A stretch of 64,000 nt of DNA from Latrodectus hesperus (lineage: Eukaryota; Arthropoda; Arachnida; Araneae; Theridiidae), in contig CM075862.1 of NCBI GenBank assembly GCA_037975125.1, positions 59,053,779-59,117,778 on the forward strand. The letters are read 5' to 3'. This document shows, piece by piece, positions 24,196 through 36,260 of the stretch. The notes under the pieces are model-generated. The model saw only the letters and a program-made list of their open reading frames with translations, ran no database searches and was not told the origin of the DNA. The position numbers and the translations under genes were made by a program. The first letter of the stretch is position 1, and the number at the start of each line of letters is the position of its first letter.

Positions 24196-24215
24196 CTCTC
24201 TCTCTCTCTCTCTCT
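24196..24215. repeat. (CT)n microsatellite
   Basis: About 20 bp of CT dinucleotides. Confidence 0.9.
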
Positions 24216-24739
24216 GGATGTGATTATTTATTATATAAATGCATTTTTTTAATAATCAATAGAAAGCAGGATTAATTTCAGGATTAAAATGCTTGAGAAA
24301 CGTGTCTAAATTATCAGCTTCTTAAACAACTATGCAGGTTATATTCAGTCTGAAAATAAATTCCAAAACTAATCAAATAACTTAAAAATCTTCATGCCAA
24401 TTTCATTGCTTAAAAATGATTTATATGTGTTGATGTCATCAGAAAAGTTATAAATTCATTTTCTAATATCTTGCTTTTATATTGACATTTTATGTTGAAA
24501 AATTCTTTTTTCGAACATTAAAAGATTATTTCTTTTTAATGTTTAAGTGTTAAGTTTAATGTTTAAGTTTATTGAGAATTATTTTATAGTAATCATTTTA
24601 TTTTATGTATAAAAACATATTTTAATTTGAAAGAAATCAGGCATAATCATTATTCTGCATTGTAAAATATTAAAAATTAGAAATGTTTTTGAATGTTATA
24701 AAATTATTGACCAAAAAAATGCACCATTGTGTAAATGTC

Positions 24740-24885
24740 TGTCGCCCGACAGTCGCGTTTCACGAAGGTTTATTAGCCTGAGACCAAAAGTTTAAAGTAG
24801 ATTTCTAATCACTACTTACAAACAAGCCCGAGGTGGAATTCGAACCCATGGACATTTGAACGCGCTGTCATTATGTAAAACCATG
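24740..24885 (-). mobile_element. tRNA-derived SINE copy
   Basis: On the minus strand a Pol III B-box-like GGGTTCGAATTCC (24836-24848) is preceded by a degenerate tRNA-like 5' half. It is followed by a body also seen at 48825-48965 (gcttgtttgtaagtagtgat; agcctgag / aggctaat type block). The A box is weak. It is a SINE rather than a tRNA gene because the cloverleaf cannot be completed. Confidence 0.6.
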
Positions 24886-27755
24886 AGTTAATAACTCAGA
24901 ATAAAAAACTTCTAACTTTAATTAAGAAATACTTCACAATCTTAAGAAATAGTCTCAGTTAACATTAAAAATAAGTTCACATTCCTTAGGTGAAATTTCT
25001 GATTTTATTAAAAATATATACATAAGTGAAAAAAAGTATAACCTAAGTAAAAAAGTTGTATTTAAAAGTATAACACGATTTAAAAGTTTAATTTATTTAA
25101 AATTATCTATATAATTCAGATTATTTTAAAGCAGGCACTTCATTATTTTTATTTTATTGTTATTATATTGTTATTTATACTGTTATTTTATTTGCATTGT
25201 AATCTTATGAGATTTTCCTGTATATTATATGCTAGTTAAGCTTTAAGTTAAGCTTTTATTTTTTGTTAAGCTTTTTATTTATTATGATTAATATTCATAT
25301 TATTAATTCATAAATTAATATTCCAGGAGGAAATTCAGGATTTTACAAAAATTATCCTATTCTTAATTAGAAGAACTGAAATCTTATAAATAAAAGATAC
25401 ACATTACCAGAATTTTATTAATATAATCGCTTAAGGATTTTAATTATAAAAAGAGTTAATAATTTTTTAAGCTATCCATCCGATATTACTGAAGTATTGA
25501 AGTGATGAGTCACACACATTCACATGAAGTATGAACATATAAACTGTCAATAATTAATTATAAATTTTAATGTCATTTATTGTGTTATTAAATGTAGTTC
25601 ACACAAGATTTCATAGCCAAACACTACCGGCGCTCTAGTTTTTGTTTCAAATGTTCATGAGTTTGATTCTTATCTTGGACAATGATGTTATAGTAGTTCG
25701 AAAACCACTTCACATACATTTTTATGAATAATTTATAGCTTAATTGTATTTCTTTAACCCTGAGAAACTATATTTTATTTTTATAAGATTTATCTTATTT
25801 AATATTTATACAACTTACATTTAATATTCAAAAAATACTATAGAACATAAACACACACACACATATATATGTGTGTGTATAAAGTATGTTTTGTGCATTT
25901 GTATGATATAGCTCATAAAAACTATAATTCTATTGAATTTTTTAAAAAAATGGTATGTTGGCTATTATCGGTGCGGTGAAAGATCGGATTATTTATTATA
26001 CTGAAAACTTTTAAGAATTCAGGATTAAAATTAAGACTGAATTGATTTCAGAAAATTTTTCTTGAATAAATAAATGTATGTCCGATTTCAACATTTGATT
26101 ATTTCAAATTTATTCCGAAGCCAAACTCAAAATGAGCTTACAATCAAATAAAATAAAAAAATTATACAATGAACTATAAAACTTTTTACTGAAGCAAATA
26201 TTTTATATGGAATTGATGAACTAAAAAATATCTAGAAATATTTTCATTAGATTTAGTTGTTAAAAATTAAATCTCTTAGCAAAGATTTCATTGAAATTTT
26301 ATTTATTTTTCCAAATCTTATATATGGAAACAAAAATTGTTATCGGATAAGCTTAATATTTCTGGTAAATCAAACCAGTTTTCCCTAAAAATTAAGGGGC
26401 ACACTTACCACTGGAATCGGTCCTCAAAAGAAGAGTAATCAGTCACCATAAAATCTTCAATATTCGGGGGAGAAAATGACATCCGCCTTGTTTGTAAGGG
26501 GAAATATCTTATTCCCGCTCCGCTCCGTAGATGCATTTTCTAATCATGAAAATAGCTAATATAAATTATTTTCCAAAATTCTTCAAAAAGGTTCTGAGTT
26601 AAACAATAAGAGTTTCCTAAGTTTGAAACTAAGTGATATTAAAAAAAGTAATTTTACTTATTATATTTAAAATAGTATATGTATAGTATTTCATATTTTA
26701 ACTTAAATTTATAATAAAGATGATTTTGACTTATTAATTTGAATAATTATTCCAAATGAAAAATATTTATATATCATTGTAAATAAGCTGAAAAAAATTA
26801 TTGTATTTTAAATTTTTAATAGAATAAAACATTAATTAGATGGATTATTTCGGAGCAATAAAACTATTTTTAATATTTTTGTTAAGAAACAAATACATTG
26901 GTATATATATATTGGTGTGTCTTTCAAGACAAGAAACTTAAACATTTACTTTATATAATTTTTTAATATATATCATGTTAAATAAGTTTAATGAAAAATC
27001 GAGACACACGTACAAAACGGTAGTAATACAGCCCCAATATAATACGATTAATGAATGAAATTCGATACATTTATCGAATTTTAATACACGAAAAAATAAT
27101 CAAAAAATGGTTTATTAAGGTATAATAGTTCAAAAATTTTGCTCTTTAATAATTGACAAAAACACTCATAGAAGCAACATGGAAATAATGTTCCTATAAA
27201 ATACGGGAAGAATGAAATAGTTTTTGTAATTTTTCGGATGGAGATCACTGAAAAAATCTCACCATTTAAAATTGAGAATATTACAATTGAAAAAAATCCT
27301 TTTTAACAAGTGCAAATAAAATGCTTTTCTCATAAGATATTTAATTATGAATTAATTAAATTATGAACGTATTTAGGTTATTATGATAATTGATTAATTT
27401 ATTATCCTGACATAATTTATTTAACAGTGAAATAGGAATATATTCATTGCAAGTTATATTTAGCGTAAATCAAAGAAGTTTGTGAATCACGTGTATTATA
27501 AATAGCTATGCGAAATCAGATAGAATTGCACTGTGAATTTATATATATATATAGTTTTTAGAAACACATAAGAGTGCAATTAGGTATTTTAAAATTAGAA
27601 AAATTTAATATGATGAAAAAAATCTCTGTCTGAGAGTATAAGTTTATTTTTTCTTTATTAACATAGTTCAAATATGCAATAAATACTTGAAGAGCCTTTA
27701 AACACATTCCATTTATGTGGCTATTATCAACGTGATACCAAAGTATCTTCGAAAG
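24886..27755. other. AT-rich intergenic DNA
   Basis: No gene is recognised. Local oddities are (AC)n-(TA)n-(TG)n at 25851-25880, a weak tRNA-like B-box (gagtttgattc) near 25660, and a GC-richer patch at 26390-26530 whose nature I cannot name. Confidence 0.45.
25851..25880. repeat. Palindromic (AC)n-(TA)n-(TG)n microsatellite
   Basis: An alternating purine-pyrimidine, self-complementary tract of about 30 bp. Confidence 0.9.
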
Positions 27756-27845
27756 GGTTCACCATCATAATTGGGTGGTGAGAGCATTTTTTTCAGAACA
27801 TGGAGTCATAGGTTCGATCCCATCCACTCTCTCAACAAGAAAAGA
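27755..27845 (+). mobile_element. tRNA-like SINE head
   Basis: A good B box, GGTTCGATCCC (27811-27821), follows an A-box-like tgggtggtgagagc about 30 bp upstream. Acceptor-arm pairing is poor, so a SINE or pseudo-tRNA is more likely than a functional tRNA gene. The 3' limit is unclear. Confidence 0.5.
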
Positions 27846-29119
27846 AAGGTTTCGTTTTCACTCTTAGCGTGTACATCTTTCTAATCTTCAACTTGGAATT
27901 TTATAGGTTTTCCCTTATATTAGTGACAAAATAAAGTTACGCTCCCGATAAAATCAGATTTGGCTCTGCACTGTTTAATGGATGGGATAATGTATAGGGA
28001 TATTTGAACTTTATTCTAAAAGAAAATATAGTAAACTAAATTTCATTCTATTAGAAAAAATTCACATTTGCACAATATTCCACTTATATATCATTGCCTA
28101 ACAGGATTTTTGCTTTTACACGTTCAAAAATAAATTTAGCTTAAAATATCCGTGGAAGGAATGATGCTGTTACTGAAAATATATTAATATATTCTAAAAT
28201 ATATCTATCCATTCAGGGATCATTCAAATATAATTTGAGATATTTTTAAATCATCACATTGAAAAAATAAATAAATAAAATAATAAATAAATGAATTAAA
28301 TAAAATACATGTTCTTTCCATCATTAGGATAACACTTATTTAATAAATAATTGCAATTTAAGAGTAATTAATATTATGTAAACATGTTTATTTTGAACAA
28401 TACGTATTAAACGTGTTTCTTAACCTATGACGGAAGAATTGAGATTCTAACCATGTATAAAGCTTAAGAAATATTTAATAAGAAAACGTTAAATTTTGAA
28501 CAAAGAATAAAATTAATTCACAAAATAAAAGAGTCATTATACTGATGATTTTTAATTTGTACAGTAATGAAAATTTTCTAACATAATTATTTTAATTGCT
28601 TAAACAATAGTATCACTTTCATTACACCAGAAATGACAAATGAAATTAAAAATTAAGTCATTGCAATATTTACCAGATGTAATTTCTATATTTGAAGCAA
28701 CAGAATTGCCTAAAAATATTTAAATAATTATTATCCCCCTCCCCATGAATAGTGAAGAATATTAGTCATAATATTCAGTCCTATCATTTAAACTCTTAAG
28801 AATTTTGTAATCGAATGAGTTGAGTGATGAAATTTTTTTAGTATATTTATTTTTGTAAAATTTATTTCTGTATTTTCCTAACTAATTATTTCCCAATTAT
28901 TTCTGTATTGTGTATAGTGTAGAAGGTAGGATTAATACAAAAAGCTGTTCAAAATTAATCTGGTACTGACAAATTAAAAAATTAAAGTAATATTAGAAAT
29001 TGAAATTAAAAAAAAACTTTATTATATAAGTAAAATTATTAAAATCCGTTTTAATTAATTTATTTATTTAAAAATTAATGCCAGAAAAATTAATTTGAAA
29101 ACATCTATAGATTAATTAT
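27846..29119. other. AT-rich intergenic DNA, nothing recognised
   Basis: Simple AT-rich sequence, including an (ATAA)n-like patch at 28262-28312. No exon or element boundary can be supported before the copia remnant starts. Confidence 0.5.
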
Positions 29120-29134
29120 TTACAGTCAAGTTTG

Positions 29135-31270
29135 TACATTATGATACATAAAGTTCCAGTTCCTCCGTACACAGCATCTTTAAATGGAGTTGCTGAGCGT
29201 GCCAATCGTACATTGTTAGAAAAAGGGCGAGCTTTAATATTCGAAGCAAAACTTAGCAAGAAATTTTGGTAATTTGCAATTTTAACTGCTGCCTGCCTAA
29301 GAAACTGAATTCCTAGTAGATCCATAGAAAACTGTACTCCTTATAAATTAAAATATGGTAAAGATTCCGATCTTCAAAACATTCGAGTATTTGGATGCGA
29401 TGCATACGTGTTGGTTCCTCCTTCTCAAAGGAAGAAGTTAGATAAGAAGTCAAACAGAATGATATTTGTGGGATATTCGACTATGGGATATCGTTTAATG
29501 AATCCAGATTCAAAGAGAATAGTGATATCAAGGAACGTTGTATTTAACGAAGAAAGAAAAATGGATTTAGAAGATAAAAATATTCTGAATGCGGATTCTA
29601 TTATTTCGGAAAATGAAGATGATGCTGAAGAAATTGGTGGTAAAGAAAATATTACTGAAACAATTACTACAAAAGAAATTTTGGAAAGACCACAAAGGCA
29701 AAAGAAACCACCAGTTAAATATCCTGAACCAGAAGTTTATGAAGCAATGGTAATTTTTGAAGATTCGTTGTCGTTTAAAGATATATCTGCACTGCCAGAG
29801 GAAGAACAGAATATTTGGAAGAAAGTAATGGATGAAGAAATGCAGTCCAAGGAAAAGAACGAAGTTTGGTGTCTTGAAGAATTACCACATGGGAAACGTG
29901 CAATTTCATGCAAATGGGTTCGTCACGAAAAACGAGATGAAAAATATAAGGCTCGACTTGTTGCTCGTGGTTTTATGCAAAGAGAAGGAGTGGATTATGA
30001 TAAAACATTTTCACCAGTTATCAGTATTCCTGTATTACGTATAGTGCTTACTATTATTCTTCAAGAAAATTTAAAAGTTTATTCACTGGATGTTAAAACT
30101 GCATTTCTCAATGGTGAATTAAAAGAAATTATTTACATGTGTCAACCAGAAGGATATGATGATAAATGATAATAGTGGCAGGAAGTGCCGGTTAAAGAAA
30201 AGCTTTTACGGACTTAAGCAGTCACCTCGTCAATGGTATGTAAAATTTTTAAATTTCATTCTCAAATTAAACTTTAAGCCATTAAATAGTGAACAATGCA
30301 TTTTTATTCCTCAGTCAAAAGGTGAAAGAATTCTAATGGCACTTTATGTGGACGATTTATTAATTGCGGGTACTGATGATAGTGAAATCAAAATTATAAT
30401 TGGATTATTATCAAAAGAATTTTAAATGTCTAAATCTGGAACAGTTTCTGAATTTTTAGGAATTAAAATTACATTTACACCTGATGGACTGTATCTAGAT
30501 CAAGAAACATATATTTTGAATTTATTAAACAAATTTAAAATGTTTGATGCTAAAATAGTCTCTACTCCCAAGGAAGTAGGAGCAACAGCAGCCGATTTTG
30601 AGAAAGGAAGTGCTTTTTGTGGACCCTACCGAGAATTAATAGTATCTTTAATTTATTTAGCATATACATCTCGTCCAGATATCCTTTATGCTGTAAACTG
30701 TTTGAGTCAACTTCAAGAACACCCTACTGATAGTGCTTGGAGTGCATTGAAAAGAATTTTGAGATATCTGAAAGGTACTTCAACTTTAAAACTGGAATAT
30801 AAAAAGTGTGTGGATAAAAATTCATGCTTAAATATCTATTCAGATGCTAACTGGGGTGCAAACCCAAATGACAGAAAATCCATTTCTGGTAACATAATTA
30901 TGTTTAATAATTGTCCAATATCTTGGTCTTGTCGAAAACAAAATTGTATTGTTTTATAAAGCAATACAACAAGATATTATCTTCTACAGAAGCAGAAATT
31001 ATTGCCCTAAGTAAATCCATTCAAGATGCATTGTGGGTGAAAAACATTATTTTGGAATAACTGCTATTAAAGAAATCATGATTTTTGAAGATAATCAATC
31101 TTGTATTAAGTGTGTAACAAATGAAAACCACAAAGGTCGATAAAAACATATAGACATTAAATTAAAATTTATTCAACATATGTTGAATTGTCATGATATA
31201 AAAGTTTACTATAGTTCATCTAACCTACAAATTGCTGATATGTTTACAAAATCTTTAAGTTTAAATTAAA
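29135..31270 (+). pseudogene. copia pol remnant (integrase end, RT, RNase H)
   Basis: The integrase C-terminal part shows NGVAERANRTLLEKGRA and a following RVFGCDAYV block, interrupted by TAA and TGA. An open frame at 29408-30169 contains the linker and the first half of RT (KWVRHEKRDEKYKARLVARG; YSLDVKTAFLNGELKE). A frameshift near 30165 moves the frame: FYGLKQSPRQWY and the YVDD active-site box (LYVDDLLIAG) lie in 30156-30425. A single TAA at 30423-30425 separates it from 30426-30959, which carries RNase H with YSDANWG. The last piece, STEAEIIALSKS and ADMFTKSL, is in other frames up to 31270. The domain order integrase before RT is diagnostic of copia. Confidence 0.92.
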
Positions 31271-31411
31271 GGAACTTTTACCATTATGTGGATTAAAATT
31301 GTATTAGATTATTGTGTGGATGGCTTGAACGTTTCTAATTTCTTAATGTATACTTATTTTTATTGATTTATATGATTTTATTGTGCATGTTTCTTTGTGA
31401 TTAAGGGCGAG

Positions 31412-31679
31412 TGTTGTAAATAATATAATGCAAGTAATCGCAAAGAAACACAAAGTAAGTCTCTTTTCGTCTGTAAAACTGTAGTCTTCTAAGACGTCCG
31501 CAATCGTCTGCTGCGCAGTCTTCTGATTGGTGGTTGTGTTCAAGCTGTCCAAAATCTATAAATACACCATGTTCTGTTCTATTAGTTTAGTATATGTATA
31601 ATTTCTTTCTTTGTAACTTGCTTCATTAAATATTCTTTTTGCGATTCATGGACTCTTGTTCGTTTAACGAATTTCAACA
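31412..31679 (+). repeat. copia 3' LTR
   Basis: Begins TGTTGTAAATAA right after a purine-rich tract and ends TTTCAACA, giving TGTTG...CAACA termini. It contains an inverted CCAAT box (gattgg, 31525-31530), a TATA box (ctataaata, 31557-31564) and an ATTAAA poly(A)-like site at about 31625. These are the expected U3-R-U5 signals. No partner LTR is in the window. Confidence 0.85.
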
Positions 31680-31866
31680 ATTATTTTACAAGCATCAATA
31701 ACGCCGCAAATATTGGCTTGTCTACCGGCTCCTCACTTTATATCCCATTCCCTACTTGTTCTGGAGTGCTGCGCATTTCACATCATGTGCATAATTCAGT
31801 AAGTTTTGTCTGACCTGAAATTTGTATAATTTTCTAACCTCTCCTTGGTATTTTCAATGTCGGGCA

Positions 31867-31966
<100 letters not shown>

Positions 31967-31982
31967 CCAACTTTATTTTCAG

Positions 31983-33138
31983 ATGTAGAAAGTTTTGCTA
32001 GCGAGACTTCTGGTCTCACTCAAAATTCTCCTCATAAGCTATCAACACAAGTAAGTTCTATAAAACTTTATGTGGTCAAGATTAGATTAATAGAAATTTT
32101 ATATTTAATCCAACATGCATGTACTTATTTTTTAAGTACAATACCCTCTCAGAAATTGTCAATTAAGTAATTGATTAATTCAGTATTTAATGCTGAAATG
32201 TATATTAACAATGTGCTTAAAAATGTGCAACAAAATTTAAGTAAAAAAGATAAGTCTCAAATGTGTAGTTATTCAAGTTTAAAAACCATTTGAAATTCGA
32301 AAATACATATTTTTTTTAAATAAGGATTAGACAAAAGAAATGTCTTTTAAACTGAAAATTTATCACAATAATTATACCAGCATATAATTATTTTTAAATC
32401 AGTTTTCTTAAATATTTAAAGCCGTTTGTATCAATCAAATTACTTAAAAAAGGAACAAGCTAGCAAATTTATAAACATAAAAAATATCTATTATTTACAT
32501 ATCATGTTTAAATAAGTAATGTTTAGTTACTGTGAAAATGTAAATTTTTCTATCTGTTAATGTCAATTCTTGATATTTAAATGGAAGTGTTTGGATGTAA
32601 AGTGTAAAGTTTTAGATTTTAAATATTAATAATTTAAAAATTTTCATCAAATACTAAGTACCATAATTTTTAAATATAATAAACAATTATGTTCATAACA
32701 GATATATTAGTTGAAAGGTATACTTATTCAAAAAGAATAAGTATTATGAACAGATTACCTTAAAATATTTAAAAATAAACAATACATTTTTATGGCATCA
32801 TTTTATGTCTTTAGTAGTTAAATGTTACAAATCATAATGAATATACGAAAATAAATTATTAAATTTTCTTTTAATTGCCAGGAAACAAATGATACTGATT
32901 CAGATGTTGTTTCTCTTCCGAATTCGATAAATCCAACACCTAAGTAAACATTTAAAAGGTCATTGGATTTATTTAAAAGAAATCGTAAAATTGTTTGAGT
33001 GCTTTGGGGAAAGCAGCAGAAGAAAATAAGCGGCGAATAGACCATGAAAACAGAAGTGAAAAGGAAGAAGAGCACAATTTAAAAATAATATTACTACAAA
33101 GGATCTTGAATTACGGGAAAAGCAAAATTCCCCTTTAA
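31983..33138 (+). pseudogene. PIF/Harbinger-associated DNA-binding protein remnant (tentative)
   Basis: An exon-like piece at 31983-32050 (acceptor ttttcag, donor gtaagt) encodes DVESFASETSGLTQ and ends in phase 0. The next piece starts at 32882 after ttgccag with ETNDTDSDVVSLPN in the same phase. That frame stops at a TAA, continues as FKRSLDLFKRN to a second stop, and then shifts to a charged helix, EEHNLKIILLQRIL, up to 33138. An acidic linker followed by a charged coiled coil is typical of the Myb/SANT-like partner proteins of PIF/Harbinger transposons, and a Harbinger-type transposase piece lies nearby. The Myb domain itself is not seen. Two stops and a frameshift indicate a pseudogene. 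Confidence 0.45.
32051..32881 (+). other. Intron-like AT-rich gap of the Harbinger-associated remnant
   Basis: Starts gtaagt and ends ttgccag, consistent with an intron. No other content is recognised. Confidence 0.4.
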
Positions 33139-33529
33139 GTACAGCAATCAAATTAAAAGAGAAACAAAACTTGTCTGTAAGTAAAGATATTGAATTAAAA
33201 GTAAAACATATTAAAATATATAAAAAAATAACAGCCCTATTGGATAAAAATCCAAAAATATTCTATAAATTTTTTATCTAGACTATTTAATATTGATTTA
33301 AAATATTTCATTATCACAAATATTAAATATCCATTTACTTTCCACAAAGCAAAATTTCATATCTAAATTCTTTATTAACTACTCATCACAAGTTCACAAA
33401 TGTTAATTCTCCAGAAATGATTTATTATATACTTCAACAATTTTTTCCAAAAAAGGAAAATTATCCGAAATAATAAGTCATAAATTAGTTAAATGGATAA
33501 AAATCTAATATTATAATAAATTTGTAGTC

Positions 33530-33880
33530 TTAATAATGGAATATTATTTTCAATCGAAAAAGTTTTTTGATTGAAATATTTCGATTATAACCTAATTTGA
33601 GAGCGAAATAATGCAAAACGCAGCAAGCAACAATTATGGAGGGTGCAACATTGATACTAAAATTTAATTTTGATTGGAGACATGAGAACCACCGTTTCAA
33701 AATTCCATAAGCCCTTTCCAACTATGTTTCTTGTCAAAACATGTCAACATTGTATTATACACACCATGCTCTAATAAATGAACGTTTTTTCCCTTTCATA
33801 TGGGACTTGACGGCCAATTCGTCCATATTTCAAGTACAGAAGTCTTTTTTCTAGATTAGACAATGATCATTTTCTTTCTG
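33530..33880 (-). pseudogene. PIF/Harbinger (HARBI1-like) transposase C-terminal remnant
   Basis: The minus frame 33721-33530 reads MERAYGILKRWFSCLQSKL then VAPSIIVACCVLHYFALKLG. This is the conserved C-terminal VERAFG-LK-RF-CL and IACCVLHN block of Harbinger (DDE_4) transposases. Similarity seems to continue upstream to about 33800 with stops and frameshifts. The catalytic residues are not present, so this is a fragment. Confidence 0.75.
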
Positions 33881-33887
33881 GACCACT

Positions 33888-34380
33888 TAAAAGCCAATCT
33901 TTGTACATCATTTCCAAAGTCCACTAGTCATTGAAAAGACTCCACTAAGTATATTAAATTATTTATTTCACACACAGCCTTCATTTTACTGATAAACAAT
34001 CACACTTGACTCACAGAAATTATATGCAATTTTCACCAAGGAAAGTATAATTTAACTTAAAAATTAATATTTATATAATGATATTTATACAATATAAAAA
34101 GTAGAAACCCACATACAAATGAAAAAAAAAAAAAGAGTCGATTAAAATTACCTGCATGATTGCACCAAATGACGATCTTATTAGTGATCACTTCATATAC
34201 ATAAATCTAAATACTACACTCCGTCTTGACTGAACTGGATCTTTTTGTTTTAGTCAATAGTTAGAAATACAATAACAATTTAATGTCTATCGTATCACCA
34301 TCTAGTGGTAACATTAAGAACTAATACTCAATTCGCGGTTTTCGTGAACAATTTTATTGAATATTTTTAAACATTTCAAC
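33888..34380 (-). repeat. Diverged direct repeat, copy 1
   Basis: Aligns by eye with 35793-36260. Shared blocks include aaaagccaat, tccacta/tccactg plus tcattgaaaaga, tgacgatc, aaatctaaatacta and ccatctagtggtaac / gctatctagtggtaac. Identity is perhaps 70-75%. Orientation is taken from the coding remnant next to copy 2. Confidence 0.7.
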
Positions 34381-35020
34381 AAAAAAATTATGATACTTTC
34401 TTTAAAAAAATAAATAAATGCATCAAAATAAGTAAATATTCCAGGAGTAATTCACGATTTTCACAAGGAGTCAAATCAAAACTTTCATGGAGGTATCAAC
34501 ATTTATGTTAAATAATTTTTTATTTTGAAAAGTGTTCCAAATACGCTTATAATTATATATATATATATATGCAACTTTTTTTTAAATATATTTAAAAATA
34601 ACAGAAATAAATTATTTCTAAAATCAATATTTTATAAATTTAAGTTACAAATATATTTAATGATTACTTCAAAAGCCTTCAACTAGTTTAGAACTATAAC
34701 ACAGAAAATTTTAAATTTAATTAATCAATATTCTTTACAATACTGAATTAGACATTGTATAAAATCATGGGCAAGTTAAGAGTTTTAAATATCTTCATTA
34801 GATTTCTATCTATTAATTTATAGAGTATTTCAAGATGTGTATAGTTATCACTTTTCAAATAAACTTTTAAAAAAATAAACACAACTATAAGATAAAGTTT
34901 TAAGGGTGTGATTTTTTTTCGAATTATTGTTCAATAAAAGGAATTTTAAAATTTTTTTCTATTTACTTTTAAGTCTTTTAAAACAATTTCACATTCAGAT
35001 TCTAAAATTTTCTATTTCTT
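34381..35020. other. AT-rich spacer
   Basis: No gene or element is recognised. It includes a short (TA)n run near 34556-34570. Confidence 0.5.
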
Positions 35021-35021
35021 C

Positions 35022-35114
35022 AAACATTCAATAATTTTTCACATTTCTTGTTAGTTTATACATACACAATATTAGTATAAAGTAACAAGAAATGTGAAAA
35101 TTTATTGAATGTTT
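35022..35114. repeat. Long inverted repeat, ~31-bp arms
   Basis: 35022-35052 (aaacattcaataa... acatttcttgtta) pairs with 35083-35114, with one small bulge and a spacer of about 30 nt. Confidence 0.9.
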
Positions 35115-35149
35115 AGAAAATGCTAACATTCGACCCGTAAAGATTTTAA

Positions 35150-35790
35150 TTCATAATTAATACAGAGCATAACTGTTGCTCCTCTAAAGCCCTACAGCAA
35201 CGTGCGTTTGATTTTGCAATTAAAGTTAATTTACCAATTCTTTCAGCTTCCTCAGCAATTCCTATTGTAGATTTTTCAAGTTCAGATATGTTCTCTTCCA
35301 AACGCTTCATTCTGATTTTCAGTTTATCAATTTTATTTCAAGAAATGCTTTTTGTTTTCCTTATTTTATAGGCTGCTTTCTTTGCTGTTTTAATTCATCG
35401 AAACATAGTTTATACTTTTGTCTGGCACCAGCAGCAAAACTAAGTATAGGTCTTTGATAATCATTATATTGTTGACAACTCCTATGTTTCAGAAGTGATC
35501 ATCAATGATGCATTTATAGCCACAATTGATTGATTATTTAAATTTTCGACTATCAAATTTTTGTTTACCGAAAAACCACATTTAACAGATCCCTGACTAT
35601 GAGAGTGTAGTAAAAGCAAATTAACTATTTTCTATAAGTGACAATAATTTTGTCAGAGAGTAAATTAAAATAAAAAGTATCAATTCTGTCTTTAATAGGA
35701 TCAAATTTCTCATCAATAAAATCTTGAAATTTTACAGTTAGTTGTGATGCTTTAAGCTCTTCCTTTTTTCAGAACCATGGAAAAGCCAAT
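35150..35790 (-). pseudogene. Transposon-protein remnant with a VERGFSVNK-type motif
   Basis: On the minus strand the successive fragments are EELKASQLTVKFQDFIDEKF, then HSQGSVKCGFSVNKNLIVEN, then a charged coiled-coil-like stretch, KIRMKRLEENISELEKS. Several stops and frame changes lie between them. The GFSVNK signature and the following coiled coil belong to an arthropod repeat-encoded protein family I have seen as VERGFSVNK. Its superfamily (hAT-related or other) I cannot establish here. It is clearly decayed. Its upstream side is the direct repeat 35793-36260. Confidence 0.5.
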
Positions 35791-35792
35791 TT

Positions 35793-36260
35793 TTATATGG
35801 CTTTTAGAGAGTCCACTGATCATTGAAAAGACACTTTCCACCAGGCATATTAAATAATTTATATCACTCTTTATTTCATTAATAAACAAACAAATTTATC
35901 TCTATTCAGTAAAATTAGGCACAATTTTTCCCAAGGAAAATATTTTTCATAGGAAAATATTTAACTAAAAAATTTTTATATTTAAATATTAATTTAAATA
36001 TTCAATGAATTTTGACACATGACGATCATATTGGTGATTACTCTTTACTTCACTTGACACACAAATCTAAATACTATATCTGGTCCTGACTGAATTGGAT
36101 CATCATGAAACTATTGTGGCTGAACTAGGTCTTTATTTTAGTCAACAGTTATGAATACAATCTAACATTGGTCGTACCGCTATCTAGTGGTAACACTAAG
36201 AGCTAGTACTATATTTAATTTTTGAACAAATTCTTTGAAAATTTTAAAACTAAAACTCAA
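35793..36260 (-). repeat. Diverged direct repeat, copy 2
   Basis: Partner of 33888-34380. It lies directly upstream (minus strand) of the VERGFSVNK-type remnant, so the pair may be duplicated 5' regions of one transposon family rather than LTRs. Confidence 0.7.

Larger units (their letters stand above)
22991..24735. other. AT-rich intergenic DNA
   Basis: No gene is recognised. It contains the perfect hairpin at 23505-23559 and a (CT)10 microsatellite at 24196-24215. Confidence 0.5.
29120..31679 (+). mobile_element. Ty1/copia retrotransposon, 5'-truncated, with 3' LTR
   Basis: In order there are the end of integrase, the integrase-RT linker, reverse transcriptase, RNase H, a purine-rich tract (ttaagggcgag) and a 268-bp LTR (31412-31679). 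The 5' LTR, gag, protease and the integrase core are absent. The coding part carries several stops and a frameshift, so the copy is dead. Confidence 0.93.

Noticed and set aside
29116..29325. 69-codon minus-strand frame
   Set aside because: Antisense shadow of the copia integrase fragment.
31343..31552. 69-codon minus-strand frame
   Set aside because: Antisense to the copia LTR and its upstream end.
33888..36260. Direct repeats read as LTRs of a retroelement
   Set aside because: No TG...CA ends, no primer-binding site, and the sequence between them encodes no retroelement protein.
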